From Acidimicrobiia bacterium (GTDB lineage: Bacteria; Actinomycetota; Acidimicrobiia; Acidimicrobiales; Poriferisodalaceae): 51,632 nt of DNA. Below, in pieces: positions 34,412-43,682 of this stretch. Location of the stretch: assembly GCA_022824805.1 (NCBI GenBank), contig JAJDZE010000002.1, forward strand, positions 1 through 51,632, in the 5' to 3' direction. Position 1 is the stretch's first letter. Every line of letters starts with the position of its first letter. The translations under genes were made by a program, and so were the position numbers. The notes under the pieces were generated by a model. That model did no database searches, was not told the origin of the DNA, and was given only the letters and a program-made list of their open reading frames with translations.

Positions 34412-34485
34412 GTCCTTCGTCGAGGCCGCGCGACAGCCCGGCAGCCGCAGGGTGCCGAGTGTGATCGCGCCTATCGGTTGAGGCT

Positions 34486-35424
34486 CTAGCGCAAGAGCGC
34501 TGCATCGCGGCGCAGCGAGTTCCGCGCCTCTGCGTAGCGCTCGGCGAGACGCTCACTGACGCGCCCAATCCGGTCGATCATCTTCATGAGGCGGTCGCGT
34601 GCCGCCTCGGCGATGCTCGACAGATCGGTCAGGTCGGGCAGTCTCCAGTCGCGCAGCACGACGGGCTGCAGGATCTGGTCGTGGTGAATGGCCAGGTCGT
34701 AGATCCCGGCTTCGGCGATGATGCGGGAGTGGGTGTCGAAGTCGGTGATGCCCACTCCGGGCATGGCAAAGCTCTTGACTTGGTTGGCGATGGCCACCAC
34801 AGCGCTGGAGGGGTCGATCTCGACGGCGGCGCTCATCACGTCGCGGTAGAACAGGAAATGCAGGTTCTCATCGAAGGCGACCCGCCGCATGATGGCCTTG
34901 CCGGCGGGGTCGTCGATGTGGCGCCCGGTGTTGAAGTGCGCGATGCGGGTGGCCAACTCCTGCAGTGTCACGTAGGCAAGGCCTTCCAGCAGGCTCGGCG
35001 GCTGGGGCACCTGCCCGCACTGCACCTGCGCCATGCGCGCTCGCTCCAGTGCCACGGGGTCGAGGGCGCGGGTGACCGACAGGTAGTCGTAGATGACCCG
35101 GCCGTGGCGTCCCTCTTCTGCCGTCCAGCGGCGAACCCACTCGCCCCATGCGCCCTCGCTGCCGAACAGCCGCTCGCTGTCACGGAAGTAGTACGGCAGG
35201 TTCTCCTCGGTGAGCACGTTCACGAAGAGGGCGCTGCGAGCCTCAGGGGTGAGGTTGGCTTCCTCGGGTGACCATTCATAGTCGGGCGCGAAGTCTTCGC
35301 CCCGGCTCCAGGGCACGAGCGCGTGGGGGTGCCATTCCTTGGTCTGCCGAAGATGGCGCGCGAGGAGCCGCTCAACCTCCGGCTCCAGATCGGCGAGCGT
35401 CCCCGCTTCAGCCTCTACCGACAT
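34486..35424 (-). CDS. acyl-[acyl-carrier-protein] desaturase (soluble di-iron, DesA/FAB2 type)
   Basis: A 312-residue ferritin-like desaturase. The di-iron ligands are visible in order: TEENLPYYF, AEEGRHGRVI (EExxH), TLQELATRIAHF and DENLHFLFY (DExxH). It would insert a cis double bond into acyl-ACP with ferredoxin and O2, as mycobacterial DesA proteins and plant stearoyl-ACP desaturase do. The ATG at 35424 (MSVEAEAG) fits the family N-terminus; the frame stays open to 35637. No clear Shine-Dalgarno precedes it. It converges with the RraA-like gene. Confidence 0.9.
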   Translation of the reverse strand: MSVEAEAGTLADLEPEVERLLARHLRQTKEWHPHALVPWSRGEDFAPDYEWSPEEANLTPEARSALFVNVLTEENLPYYFRDSERLFGSEGAWGEWVRRWTAEEGRHGRVIYDYLSVTRALDPVALERARMAQVQCGQVPQPPSLLEGLAYVTLQELATRIAHFNTGRHIDDPAGKAIMRRVAFDENLHFLFYRDVMSAAVEIDPSSAVVAIANQVKSFAMPGVGITDFDTHSRIIAEAGIYDLAIHHDQILQPVVLRDWRLPDLTDLSSIAEAARDRLMKMIDRIGRVSERLAERYAEARNSLRRDAALLR

Positions 35425-35546
35425 CGGGTATCGCCAATCACCATGCGGGATGGAGCCTAATGAGGTAATCCCACCGTTCAGGTCGCGCCGAGCCACGAGT
35501 GTCTCGCGCCGATGCTGACCGACTGCCGCACTGGGCGATCGTGCTG

Positions 35547-35711
35547 TCAGGGGCTCATGCGCACGCCGAGGGCCCGCTCGAGATTGACGAGGTACCCGGC
35601 AAACGCCTTGCGTCCTGTCTCGGTGGCTTCGATCCATGTGCGCGGCTTGGCGCCGCGGAACTCCTTGGTCGTCGCCACGTAGTCGGCGTCCTCAACATCA
35701 ACCGGCAGCAT
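35547..35711 (-). pseudogene. C-terminal remnant of a winged-helix transcriptional regulator
   Basis: From the ATG at 35711 the minus strand encodes 54 residues (MLPVDVEDADYVATTKEFRG, then PRTWIEATETGRKAFAGYL and VNLERALGVRM) and stops. This is the second half of a small MarR/ArsR-like winged-helix regulator: the wing (KEFRGAKPRTW) and the LTxxGRxAF-like last helix, here IEATETGRKAF. The recognition helix and N-terminus are missing, and an in-frame TGA lies about 30 bases upstream of the ATG. I read it as a decayed gene beside the toxin-antitoxin pair. Confidence 0.6.
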
Positions 35712-35770
35712 GAATCCAGCAATCCGCCTCCACCGAAGTCAGGGACCCCCACATCAGCGATGTCTCTTGG

Positions 35771-36157
35771 TCAGGGGAGTAGCTCCAGCCGTTCGCAGTG
35801 GTTCGGCCGCACGATGCCGAAGTGCCGCCGGTCGAGTGTCGCGACCGTGGTCACACCGAGGCGTTCTGCCAAGACGATGACCGATGCATCGACGGTGCCC
35901 AGCGGCAGATCGTCATAGGCATGCACCAGTTCGGCAATGCGAAGCCAATCGCTGGCAACCACCGGTTCAGTGATCAGATCACCCGAGGCGAGATCACCCA
36001 GGAAACGCACCTCGGCTGTCGTGCCCAGGCGCGTCCCCACAAAGTAGGCCACCTCGGTGATCACCAAGGTGGGAACGATCAGCGGCCCCGGATGGTCTGA
36101 GAGCAACTCGAGACTGGCTGCGTGATGCCGGTCGTCTGCGTCGATATAGGCATACAA
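35771..36157 (-). CDS. vapC: PIN-domain ribonuclease toxin (VapC-like), start codon problematic
   Basis: A PIN-domain protein: ITEVAYFVG (acidic residue 2), LGTVDASVIVLAERLG (Asp 3) and TVATLDRRHFGIVR (Asp 4). VapC toxins cleave tRNA or rRNA and are held by VapB. The normal family N-terminus, IVDAGPLYAYID, is encoded, but its catalytic Asp codon (36167-36169) lies upstream of the first usual start codon, the TTG at 36157. Between the preceding in-frame stop and that TTG there is no ATG, GTG, TTG or CTG; an ATC overlaps the vapB stop (36173-36175). Either initiation is non-canonical or the toxin lost its start and first active-site residue. Confidence 0.75.
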   Translation of the reverse strand: MYAYIDADDRHHAASLELLSDHPGPLIVPTLVITEVAYFVGTRLGTTAEVRFLGDLASGDLITEPVVASDWLRIAELVHAYDDLPLGTVDASVIVLAERLGVTTVATLDRRHFGIVRPNHCERLELLP

Positions 36158-36174
36158 GGGACCCGCATCGACGA

Positions 36175-36399
36175 TTAGCGCGATGACGTCACCTCGCTGG
36201 CCAGGATGTCCTCGATGCGCTCAGAGATGTCCGACTGACCGCTGCGGCCTGCTGCCGCTGCACCCAGACGCCGTCTCGGAGCGAGATGGCACTCGATGGC
36301 CTCTCTCGTCAACTCCGAGATCGTGATGTTGCGCCGGGCGGCCTCGTGCCGCAGACGGGTGTCGAGTTCGACAGGTAGCTTCACGGTGGTCCGCATCAT
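36175..36399 (-). CDS. vapB: ribbon-helix-helix antitoxin (VapB-like)
   Basis: A 74-residue protein from ATG 36399 (or 36396): MRTTVKLPVELDTRLRHEAA, then RRNITISELTREAIECHL, the ribbon-helix-helix DNA-binding fold, and a C-terminal toxin-binding region ending ILASEVTSSR. A longer frame to 36588 overlaps sodB coding sequence. A perfect palindrome immediately upstream (36401-36412) is a likely autoregulatory site, and the transcript may be leaderless. Confidence 0.8.
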   Translation of the reverse strand: MMRTTVKLPVELDTRLRHEAARRNITISELTREAIECHLAPRRRLGAAAAGRSGQSDISERIEDILASEVTSSR

Positions 36400-36400
36400 G

Positions 36401-36412
36401 TATGCCAGCATA
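36401..36412. promoter_or_regulatory. palindromic operator candidate of vapBC
   Basis: TATGC-CA-GCATA is a perfect inverted repeat ending two bases before the vapB ATG at 36399. Ribbon-helix-helix antitoxins typically bind such short palindromes over their own promoter; the TATGCT on the coding strand could double as a -10. Confidence 0.5.
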
Positions 36413-36458
36413 TCCTCGACATCGGGCTTGTCAGGAGCACGACCGCCAGCCTCTTGGG

Positions 36459-37076
36459 CTAGGCGTGGGTGCGCAGGGCGTCGCTGTAGTTGGCTGAGGC
36501 GAATTCCCAGTTGATCAGGTGCTCGACGAAGGCATCCACGTAGGCAGCGCGGGAGTTCTGGTAGTCGAGGTAGTAGGCGTGCTCCCACACGTCGATCACG
36601 AGCAGCGGGGTTAGGTCGTCGGTCAGGGGCGTCTGGGCGTCGTCGGTCTGGACGATCCGCAGCGATCCGGCGTCGGCTGCATCTGCATCGAACACGAGCC
36701 AGCCCCAGCCCGAAGCGAAGTTGCCGACCGCTCCTGCGGCAAAATCGGCCCGGAACGCGTCCACGCCTCCAAAGCTCGCCTCCAGCGCCGCCGCCAGGTC
36801 TCCACCAGGCTCACCGCCGCCACCGGGCGACATCGACTGCCAGTAGAAGTTGTGGTTCCACGTCTGTGCTGCCGCATTGAACAGACTGCCTGCTGGCAGC
36901 GAGCACACCAGATCCTCCAGCGCCCGGCCTTCGTCAGGCGTTCCGGCGATGCCGTTGTTCACAGCGTTGACATAGCCAGCGTGATGCTTGCCGTAGTGGA
37001 AGCTGATCGTGCGCTCGCTGATGTGCGGGGAGAGCGCATCGGGAGCGTAGGGAAGGTCTGGCAGCAGGATGGTCAT
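36459..37076 (-). CDS. sodB: superoxide dismutase, Fe type
   Basis: A 205-residue Fe/Mn SOD. Metal ligands are His27 (SFHYGKHHAGYV), His75 (QTWNHNFYWQSM), Asp162 and His166 (IDVWEHAYYLDY). Gln71 in AAQTWNH is the position typical of iron enzymes. It dismutates superoxide to peroxide and O2 in the cytoplasm. It diverges from the CxxC protein at 37183. Confidence 0.95.
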   Translation of the reverse strand: MTILLPDLPYAPDALSPHISERTISFHYGKHHAGYVNAVNNGIAGTPDEGRALEDLVCSLPAGSLFNAAAQTWNHNFYWQSMSPGGGGEPGGDLAAALEASFGGVDAFRADFAAGAVGNFASGWGWLVFDADAADAGSLRIVQTDDAQTPLTDDLTPLLVIDVWEHAYYLDYQNSRAAYVDAFVEHLINWEFASANYSDALRTHA

Positions 37077-37182
37077 CTGAGCCCCACGTGGTCACCGGCC
37101 CAGGCGAGTATGCCAGCAGAACCCAGAACTTCAGCGTTGGCAGGGCATGCAGCCCGCGGCCCGGGCGTTCCCGCGCGGCGAT

Positions 37183-37539
37183 ATGGTGCGGCGCGTGCGG
37201 CTGGTGGGCATATACGACGCTCACGGCGGCCTCGTCGGAGAGCTCCGCTATGCGATCGGCAAGCTGAGGGGTCGCCACAAGTGCGCGCTGTGCGACCTCA
37301 CTCACGGCTGGAACCCGATGGGCTCGCGCCAGTGGAAGCAGGCCTGTACGGCCTCGCCGGTCGAGCTGGAGCTGGTGCATCGCAACGAGGCCACCGCCGC
37401 TCAACTCGCTGCCGCAGTCAAGCTCCCTGCCATCGTGGCCTACGACGGCGCGCTCTGGTCGGAGGCGCTCAGCACGGCTGACATTGAGGCCTGTGCGGGC
37501 TCGCCGGAACTGCTGCTCGACCGTCTCACCCAATGGTGA
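37183..37539 (+). CDS. conserved hypothetical protein with CxxC motif
   Basis: From the ATG at 37183 it encodes 118 residues. RLVGIYDAHGGLVGELRYAI opens like a strand-rich domain, then GRHKCALCDLTHGWN holds a CxxC pair, then WKQACTASPVELELVHRNEA and a C-terminal half with LPAIVAYDGALW. I have a memory of similar small hypothetical proteins in bacteria but no assigned function; a metal or thiol role is possible. GTG 37195 is an alternative start. It reaches to within 99 bp of the M16 gene. Confidence 0.6.
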   Translation: MVRRVRLVGIYDAHGGLVGELRYAIGKLRGRHKCALCDLTHGWNPMGSRQWKQACTASPVELELVHRNEATAAQLAAAVKLPAIVAYDGALWSEALSTADIEACAGSPELLLDRLTQW

Positions 37540-37637
37540 AGCTCTCGGGGGAAGTCCATAGCCTTCGAGGCCACTGGCCTCGTGGCTGGCAGTACCGTCC
37601 TGTCTCGCATGCCGATGGCCGAAAGGTGAATCCGTCG

Positions 37638-40600
37638 ATGAAACCAGCCCTCTGGCGCAGGCTTCTGGCCTTGTTCTTTGCGACCGCCCTGCTGGCGGTT
37701 GCGTGCGCTCCCGATGAACATGATGCGGTCAGCGAACCCGAAGCGGCCGACGATGAGGCGGCCGAAGTTCAGCCCGACGAGATAGAGGCTGCCGACTCAG
37801 CCGCAGAGCCCGAAGCGGCCGACGAACCGGCGCCTGCTGACGAACCCGAGCCTGCTGACGAACCCGAACCCGCAGACGAGCCCGCCCCAGAGCCCATCGG
37901 CGAGCCGGTCGATCTGGGCGAGTTCAACGACTACGAGCCCGGTGATCCAGACGCAACTCTGCTGCCGGTGGATTCGGATGTGCTGATCGACCAGCTGCCC
38001 AACGGCCTCACCTACTACCTGCGTTCGAACGACTCGCCGGGCAAGTCGATCATGATGCACTTGGTCGTCAATGCGGGGGCCGTGCTTGATCCCGACGGCT
38101 CAGAGGGTGCAGCTCACTTCCTGGAACACATGATGTTCAACGGAACCGAGCGCTTCTCCAAGAACGAGCTCCTCCAGGTGCTGCGCGACTTCGGCACCGA
38201 CTTCGGGCCCGATCTGAACGCGTACACCAGTCCCGACGAGACCGTCTACATCCTCGATTTCAAGCTTGACCACCCCGGCGCCATCGGCCTGGGCTTCACG
38301 GTGCTGTCCGAATGGGCGTCAGCGGCCACGCTGCTGCCTGCCGACGTCGATGCCGAGCGAGGGATCGTCCTGGACGAATACCGGCTGCGCGACGAGTCGG
38401 CGTCGGGCAGGATCTCGAACTTCCTCGACGCCATCTACTACTCGGGAACCGTCTATGAGGGCATCCTCGTCGGCGGCAGCGAGGAATCCAATCTGTCGAT
38501 GACCGCTGAGGACTTGCGCGGCTTCTACGACACTTGGTACCGCCCGGACAACATGGCAGTGGTGGTCGTGGGCGACTTGCCCGTTTCGGAGATGCAGACG
38601 CTGGTGGAGCACTACTTCGCGGAGCTGGAGGCGCGCACGCCGACGGCACCGCCGCAGCCCGATCGGTCTGCGTTCACCGCAGACTTCGTCGACGAGCCCG
38701 TGACCGATGTGGTCACGCACCCCGACCACGGCCCGATCTACATCTCGCTCGACTGGCAGCTGCCCGCATGGCCTGAAGGGACCGTAGGCGGCGAGCGGCT
38801 TCGGTTCATGGAGAACCTGATCGCCCGCCTGCTCGACATCCGGCTCGATGCCGCGTTCCAGGCCGGTCAGATGTCACAAGCCACCGAACCGCACTTCGGC
38901 GCGTTTCCCGCAGCACGCGGCCTGCGCCTGTACGGCACGAACTATCAAGGCCCCGATCTCAACCAGGCAACCACCGACTACATCTCGGTGGTGCAGGGCG
39001 CGGCGCACTTCGGCTTCACCCAAGCGGAGTTCGACCAAGCGGTGAGCGCGATTCGCACCTCGCTTGAATTCCAGCTCGACAGTGACGAGACCCGGCAGGA
39101 CCGCGAGTACTCCTTCGGCTACGCAGCGCATTTCCTCAGCGGTGCCGATATCTCATCGACGCCGGACCGGGTGGCCCGGCTGACCGCGCTCCTCGACACC
39201 TACACGGTCGAAGAACTGACCGCACACCTGCGTTGGCTTTTGGAGATCGCGCCGCCGCTGGTGGTGTCGATCGGACCCGACCCGGCGGACGTGCCGACTG
39301 CGGAGGAACTGCGTGCCGCGGTGGATGCGGCGGTTCCGCTGGCACCGCCGGCGGCGCAGGAGGCCATCGACGCACTCATGGCACGGCCGGATCCGACAGC
39401 GCCCGCTGCTGAACGATCAGTTGGCCTGTTCGACGACGCCTATGAGTGGGAATTCCCCAACGGGGCGACGGTGGTGTTCGCGCCATCGGACATTGCGGCC
39501 GGCGAGGTGACGGTGGTGGCGGAAAGCCTGGGCGGCTGGTCGTCACTGTCGGTGGGCGACTCGGCCTTGGTGCGCCACGCTGTGGGCGCGGTCGCTTCGA
39601 GCGGCGTCGGCGACGCTACGGCCACGCAGCTCGACGAGTACTTGGCCACTACGACAGCCCGGGTCAGCCCATTCATCGCCGAGCACTCCGAGGGTTTCTC
39701 GGGCGCTGCGGGGGCGGGCGACCTCGAAGCGCTCTTCGCGCTGCTGCACCTGTATGTCACTGAGCCGCGCATCACCGAGGTGGCGGTCAACGAGCAGATC
39801 CAAGCGATGCGCACCCGCCTGGCGAACGCCGAGACCTTCCCGCAGTGGATCTCGGAGCTGGAACTTCTCGAAGCGCTGTTCCAAGGCAGCCCCTGGTACC
39901 AGTTCATTGCCACTCAGGATCAGATCGACGCCACCACCCCCGATTCGCTGCTCGGCCTCTACCGAGCACGGCTGAGCGATGTGGACGATCTGGTGGTGGC
40001 AGTAGTCGGCGACATCGACCGGGCCACGGTGGCCAACTTGGCGGCGCGCTATATCGGCACGCTGCCCGCAGGAACGGATGACACGTTCGCCGACCACAAC
40101 CCGGGCTTCCCATTGGGCGTTCAGCGCATCACGATTCCGGTCGACGCTGACTCCGGCGCGGCGGGTCTCGACATCGTGTTCGGCGCCCCGACGGTGCTCA
40201 CCGTCGAGAGCCTCGTCCTCGCCGACGTGACTGCAGCCGTCATCAACGACTTGCTCGACGGTCGAGTACGCGAGCAACTCGGCGAGACCTACTCGGTCAG
40301 CGCCTCTGTGTCACCCGACGACGCGACAGGCAAGTGGACGGCACGCATCAGCACCACCGGTCCGTCGGATGGGCTCGAGACGAGCCACGCCGCCATCGTG
40401 GAGACCGTGGCGGAGCTGATTGCCGACGGTCCGACTGACCGCGACTTGCAGCAGGCGATCTCGGTGACGCGAGACAATTACGTGCTCGAGTCGAACTCCT
40501 CGATCGTCAACCCGCTCCTGCGGCGCCACCACGCCGATGACAGCAACGTCGGCACGCCTGCTCAGCGACGAGCTGTGCTCGACGGGATCACGGCCGCCGA

Positions 40601-40670
40601 GGTGCAGGCACACATCGCGCTGTGGTTCAACCTCGAGCACCGCATCGAGGTGTTCCGCTCCGAGCAGTAG
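37638..40670 (+). CDS. M16-family zinc peptidase, lipoprotein
   Basis: A 1010-residue protein with a lipoprotein signal (lipobox LAVAC, Cys23) and a 65-residue Glu/Ala/Pro/Asp linker made of PADEPE-like repeats. The catalytic domain has the inverted zinc motif HFLEH (160-164) and the distal Glu240 in ERGIVLDEY. Three further M16-like domains follow, the later ones without the motif, so the layout is that of a full clam-shell pitrilysin-type protease on one chain. Outside the cytoplasm it probably degrades peptides of limited size. ATG 37638 is chosen for the signal peptide and AAAGGTG nine bases upstream; the frame is open to 37533. Confidence 0.9.
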   Translation: MKPALWRRLLALFFATALLAVACAPDEHDAVSEPEAADDEAAEVQPDEIEAADSAAEPEAADEPAPADEPEPADEPEPADEPAPEPIGEPVDLGEFNDYEPGDPDATLLPVDSDVLIDQLPNGLTYYLRSNDSPGKSIMMHLVVNAGAVLDPDGSEGAAHFLEHMMFNGTERFSKNELLQVLRDFGTDFGPDLNAYTSPDETVYILDFKLDHPGAIGLGFTVLSEWASAATLLPADVDAERGIVLDEYRLRDESASGRISNFLDAIYYSGTVYEGILVGGSEESNLSMTAEDLRGFYDTWYRPDNMAVVVVGDLPVSEMQTLVEHYFAELEARTPTAPPQPDRSAFTADFVDEPVTDVVTHPDHGPIYISLDWQLPAWPEGTVGGERLRFMENLIARLLDIRLDAAFQAGQMSQATEPHFGAFPAARGLRLYGTNYQGPDLNQATTDYISVVQGAAHFGFTQAEFDQAVSAIRTSLEFQLDSDETRQDREYSFGYAAHFLSGADISSTPDRVARLTALLDTYTVEELTAHLRWLLEIAPPLVVSIGPDPADVPTAEELRAAVDAAVPLAPPAAQEAIDALMARPDPTAPAAERSVGLFDDAYEWEFPNGATVVFAPSDIAAGEVTVVAESLGGWSSLSVGDSALVRHAVGAVASSGVGDATATQLDEYLATTTARVSPFIAEHSEGFSGAAGAGDLEALFALLHLYVTEPRITEVAVNEQIQAMRTRLANAETFPQWISELELLEALFQGSPWYQFIATQDQIDATTPDSLLGLYRARLSDVDDLVVAVVGDIDRATVANLAARYIGTLPAGTDDTFADHNPGFPLGVQRITIPVDADSGAAGLDIVFGAPTVLTVESLVLADVTAAVINDLLDGRVREQLGETYSVSASVSPDDATGKWTARISTTGPSDGLETSHAAIVETVAELIADGPTDRDLQQAISVTRDNYVLESNSSIVNPLLRRHHADDSNVGTPAQRRAVLDGITAAEVQAHIALWFNLEHRIEVFRSEQ

Positions 40671-40729
40671 CGGGAAGATCAAGCCGGTGCCCGAGCGACG
40701 CCGGAGTGCCATCGGCGGCGGGTAGGCAC

Positions 40730-41758
40730 TCAAGCGACAGATTGACCAGGGGCACCTTCCCCCGACGCATCATCGCGGTAGCGGACCCTGACCAGCGTCA
40801 GCCCCTGCGGCGGTGCGATGGGTGCCGCTGCGTTGCGGCTGCGCGCAGCCAGCACGCCAGGCACCTCGTCGGCTGCGCGATCACCGCGCCCCACAGCTAC
40901 GCATTGACCGACGACGGCCCGCACCATCTGGTGACAGAAGGCGTTGGCCTCGATCTCCAAGAGCAGCGACCGGCCGAGTGCTAGCGCATGAGAGCTGCGG
41001 GTGCCCCCGCCAGCGTCTGCATCTGCATCTGCGTATGACGATTCGTCCCCAAGGTGCGCCACGACGCTCCAGCGGGCGTGCGCGACGGTGCGCACCAGCG
41101 AGGCGTCGAGGCGATCCTTCGGTCGCCGGCAGAACGAGGCGAAGTCGTGCTCGCCGACGAAGTGACCCGCAGCGGCGTTCATCTCGCCGACGTCGAGCGG
41201 CGCAGCAACGTGCCATTCGAGGTCGGCGAAGCGGGGATCGGGATGCGCGTCGTTGCGGATGCGGTACTCGTAGGCACGGGCGGTTGCTGAATGGCGAGCA
41301 TCGAAGCTGTCGTCGACGAATGCGGCGGCTGTCACCACGATCTCAGGGTTCAGCTGACGGTTCAGCGCGGACGGCAGGAGCGACAGTCCGACTGGGCTGT
41401 CCTCGCCCTGCCCTGCCCCGTCGGCAGTGCTGGACCTTTGAGTGCCCCCGGCCCGGCGCTGTCCGCCACGACTGCCGCTGAGCCGCCGCAGCCCCTCACC
41501 GCCGATCCGAAACGACACCACCTGCCCGGTGGCGTGCACGCCTGCATCGGTGCGCCCGGCCACGGTCAGCGCAGGCGCTTCGCCCAGAACGCGTTCGAGA
41601 GCGTCACCCAGCTCGCCGGCGACCGTGCGCACGCCCTCATTGGCAGCGAAGCCGCGAAATCCCGTGCCGCGGTACGCCACCTTCAGCCGCACTGTCCGCA
41701 CACCGTGCTGCTGTGCGGCACTTCGCTGAGATGGCCGTTCTTGCTCCATATCCGACAT
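40730..41758 (-). CDS. truA: tRNA pseudouridine(38-40) synthase TruA
   Basis: A 342-residue TruA: VAYRGTGFRGFAAN, AGRTDAGVHATGQV with catalytic Asp71, RAYEYRIRNDAHPDPR, and MVRAVVGQCVAVGRG. It is longer than typical (about 245-270) because of a low-complexity insertion of about 35 residues near 95-130 (SGSRGGQRRAGGTQRSSTAD...) and a smaller one with DADADAGGG. It isomerises uridines in the anticodon arm. Unlike the common rplQ-truA-rplM order it lies on the opposite strand, 7 kb from rplQ. Confidence 0.94.
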   Translation of the reverse strand: MSDMEQERPSQRSAAQQHGVRTVRLKVAYRGTGFRGFAANEGVRTVAGELGDALERVLGEAPALTVAGRTDAGVHATGQVVSFRIGGEGLRRLSGSRGGQRRAGGTQRSSTADGAGQGEDSPVGLSLLPSALNRQLNPEIVVTAAAFVDDSFDARHSATARAYEYRIRNDAHPDPRFADLEWHVAAPLDVGEMNAAAGHFVGEHDFASFCRRPKDRLDASLVRTVAHARWSVVAHLGDESSYADADADAGGGTRSSHALALGRSLLLEIEANAFCHQMVRAVVGQCVAVGRGDRAADEVPGVLAARSRNAAAPIAPPQGLTLVRVRYRDDASGEGAPGQSVA

Positions 41759-41801
41759 GGCTGAGGCTACGCAGGGATCGCGCCCGCGCAGTCAGCCTCG
41801 C

Positions 41802-43682
41802 TCACGACGAGACAGCCGCAACAGCGTGCCAGTCCATCTTGTCGAGTTCCGCCTTCAGCCGCCGCTTTGCCTTGTGCTCGGTGCGCACTCGCTCGAGCAG
41901 CGCATCGAATCGCTGGGGCTCGCCTGCTTCGGTCGCCAAGCGGCGGATGCGATCCATCAGTTTCACCGCCACCTTGTACTGGTCGGGCTTCTTGCGATTG
42001 ATGATCGCCAGCACCTGAGACTCGTAGATGACGATCGAGTCCCCCGGGTCGCCGGCTTCGCGTTGACGTGCCAGCGTCATCCACATGGGCCGGCTGGTGC
42101 CGTAGGCCAGTGCAGCTTCCCAGGCCTCCGCCACACGGCCCTCGTAGAGCAGAATTTCGGTCAGGATCGCTGCAGCAGCAGGCGAGGCTGACGCAGTGTC
42201 TGACATGACATCTGCGGCTGCGAGGTCTGTCGATGGCCGTGATGTCCGCACATCGGCCGAGATGGCGGCCGTCGGCTCGACAGGGTGCTCGGGTGACGGC
42301 GAAGGGGCGGCGCCCAGCCGAGTCAACAAGTGACGTCGGCATCTGTCGAGCCAGTCTGAGTCGCTGCTCTGCTGGTGCAGTTCCCGGTAGGCACCCAGCG
42401 ACGGGCTCGCCTCGAACGCCTTCCAGTACAGATCGACAGCCGCGCCGTCCCTGCCTCGTTCGCGCAGCTTGCGGGCCAACAGGTCGCGTGCTTCGCCTGC
42501 CTGCCACGATCCGTGACCCAATCCGGACAGGCCGCGCCGTGCCCAGGTGATCGCGTCGTCGTCACGGCCGGCGCGTTCGAATGCAGCGGCGATCTCTGCC
42601 ATGTCGGTGGGGCGTATCCGATCCCGTCGGTGCGCCTCGACGAGTGCGTCGGGGTCGGCAGTGCCGAGGGCCCAGCCGATCATCGCTTGGCGAACGCTGA
42701 ATGCGCCGTGCGCCCATTCGTCGCCGGAGGGGTCGAGCTTGCGCCATTCGGGCTCGATCGCACGACGGAACGCTGCGAGACCTGCGGCGCCGAGAATCGC
42801 TGCGTAGGTGGCAGCGCAACGATGAAAGCCGTCGAGTTCGGAGGTCAGTTCGAGCTTCGCGAGACGCTTGGCCAGCGCAACCGGGTCTAACTCGCCGGCT
42901 GTGCAGGCTTGCAGATGCAGCGCGGAGAGCTGATCGGAAATACCGCTCAGCCATCCGTCCGAGTCGTCCATGTGAGCCATCGCCCGATCCGCACGTTGGT
43001 GCGCGTACTCGGCAAGCTTCGCGACGGCGTCATGGTGCCCGGCCTTCCCGAGGTCGGCAACGGCTTCGATCATGTCGTTGACGCCGGCCGCCCAGTCGGC
43101 CGCTTCGTAGTAGCTCACGAAGTCACCGGTGCTGAAGGCGCTCCTGATGCGCCTGCGCCATTCCTTCAGGTCGGGTCCGACGCCGCGCACGGCTTTCGCC
43201 TCGGTCAGCAAGCGCTCACGCAGCCGCCAGTCTCGACCGCACTGTTCAAGCACAGTGTCGGCGAGTCGGCCTGTTTCGAGACCCCGCACGAACTCAGCGA
43301 GCAACTCCGCATCAGGGTCGACGTCGCGGCTGGGGCGGGATCGGCGCCCTGTCGTCGCGGAACGGCCGGATTCGCCTGTGCCGGACAGGTCGCTCGAGCG
43401 CACCAGCGACAGCGCCACAGCGGTGCAGTGCTTGCAGAACGAGCCGTCTTCAGCTGCGGGGCACGAGCAGGACCAGCCCATCCCGTCGTCGCTGAGCCAC
43501 AGTTCGACGACATAGGGCAGCGTGCCCCGCACCGTCGCCCGTACCCGGTCGCTGTGAGATGCCACCGATCCGACGCGGCCGTCGCGGAAGTAGGCGAGGC
43601 CCCGGAAGAAGGCCCCAGACCCGGCTAAGTCCTCGATCAGCTGCTCGTCCAGCGCCTCGCCCAACTTGTCCGCGATGTCCAT
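41802..43682 (-). CDS. SWIM zinc-finger protein, helical repeat
   Basis: A 626-residue protein. Near the N-terminus is a SWIM motif, WSCSCPAAEDGSFCKHCTA (Cys72, Cys74, Cys83, His85), a small zinc finger seen in nucleic-acid-associated and protein-interaction proteins. The rest is predicted mostly helical, with TPR-like stretches such as AFERAGRDDDAITWARRGLS and ALIDLYW-type repeats. Proteins of this architecture are common in Actinomycetota but uncharacterised. TAGGAG precedes the ATG by seven bases. Confidence 0.75.
   Translation of the reverse strand: MDIADKLGEALDEQLIEDLAGSGAFFRGLAYFRDGRVGSVASHSDRVRATVRGTLPYVVELWLSDDGMGWSCSCPAAEDGSFCKHCTAVALSLVRSSDLSGTGESGRSATTGRRSRPSRDVDPDAELLAEFVRGLETGRLADTVLEQCGRDWRLRERLLTEAKAVRGVGPDLKEWRRRIRSAFSTGDFVSYYEAADWAAGVNDMIEAVADLGKAGHHDAVAKLAEYAHQRADRAMAHMDDSDGWLSGISDQLSALHLQACTAGELDPVALAKRLAKLELTSELDGFHRCAATYAAILGAAGLAAFRRAIEPEWRKLDPSGDEWAHGAFSVRQAMIGWALGTADPDALVEAHRRDRIRPTDMAEIAAAFERAGRDDDAITWARRGLSGLGHGSWQAGEARDLLARKLRERGRDGAAVDLYWKAFEASPSLGAYRELHQQSSDSDWLDRCRRHLLTRLGAAPSPSPEHPVEPTAAISADVRTSRPSTDLAAADVMSDTASASPAAAAILTEILLYEGRVAEAWEAALAYGTSRPMWMTLARQREAGDPGDSIVIYESQVLAIINRKKPDQYKVAVKLMDRIRRLATEAGEPQRFDALLERVRTEHKAKRRLKAELDKMDWHAVAAVSS

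Noticed and set aside
36400-36588. Longer N-terminus for the VapB antitoxin
   Set aside because: It would read through the sodB 3' end in another frame and lies upstream of the operator palindrome; ribbon-helix-helix antitoxins begin near MRTTVKLP.
37533-37637. Upstream in-frame start of the M16 protease
   Set aside because: It would put 35 residues before a textbook lipoprotein signal peptide and overlaps the upstream gene; ATG 37638 is better.
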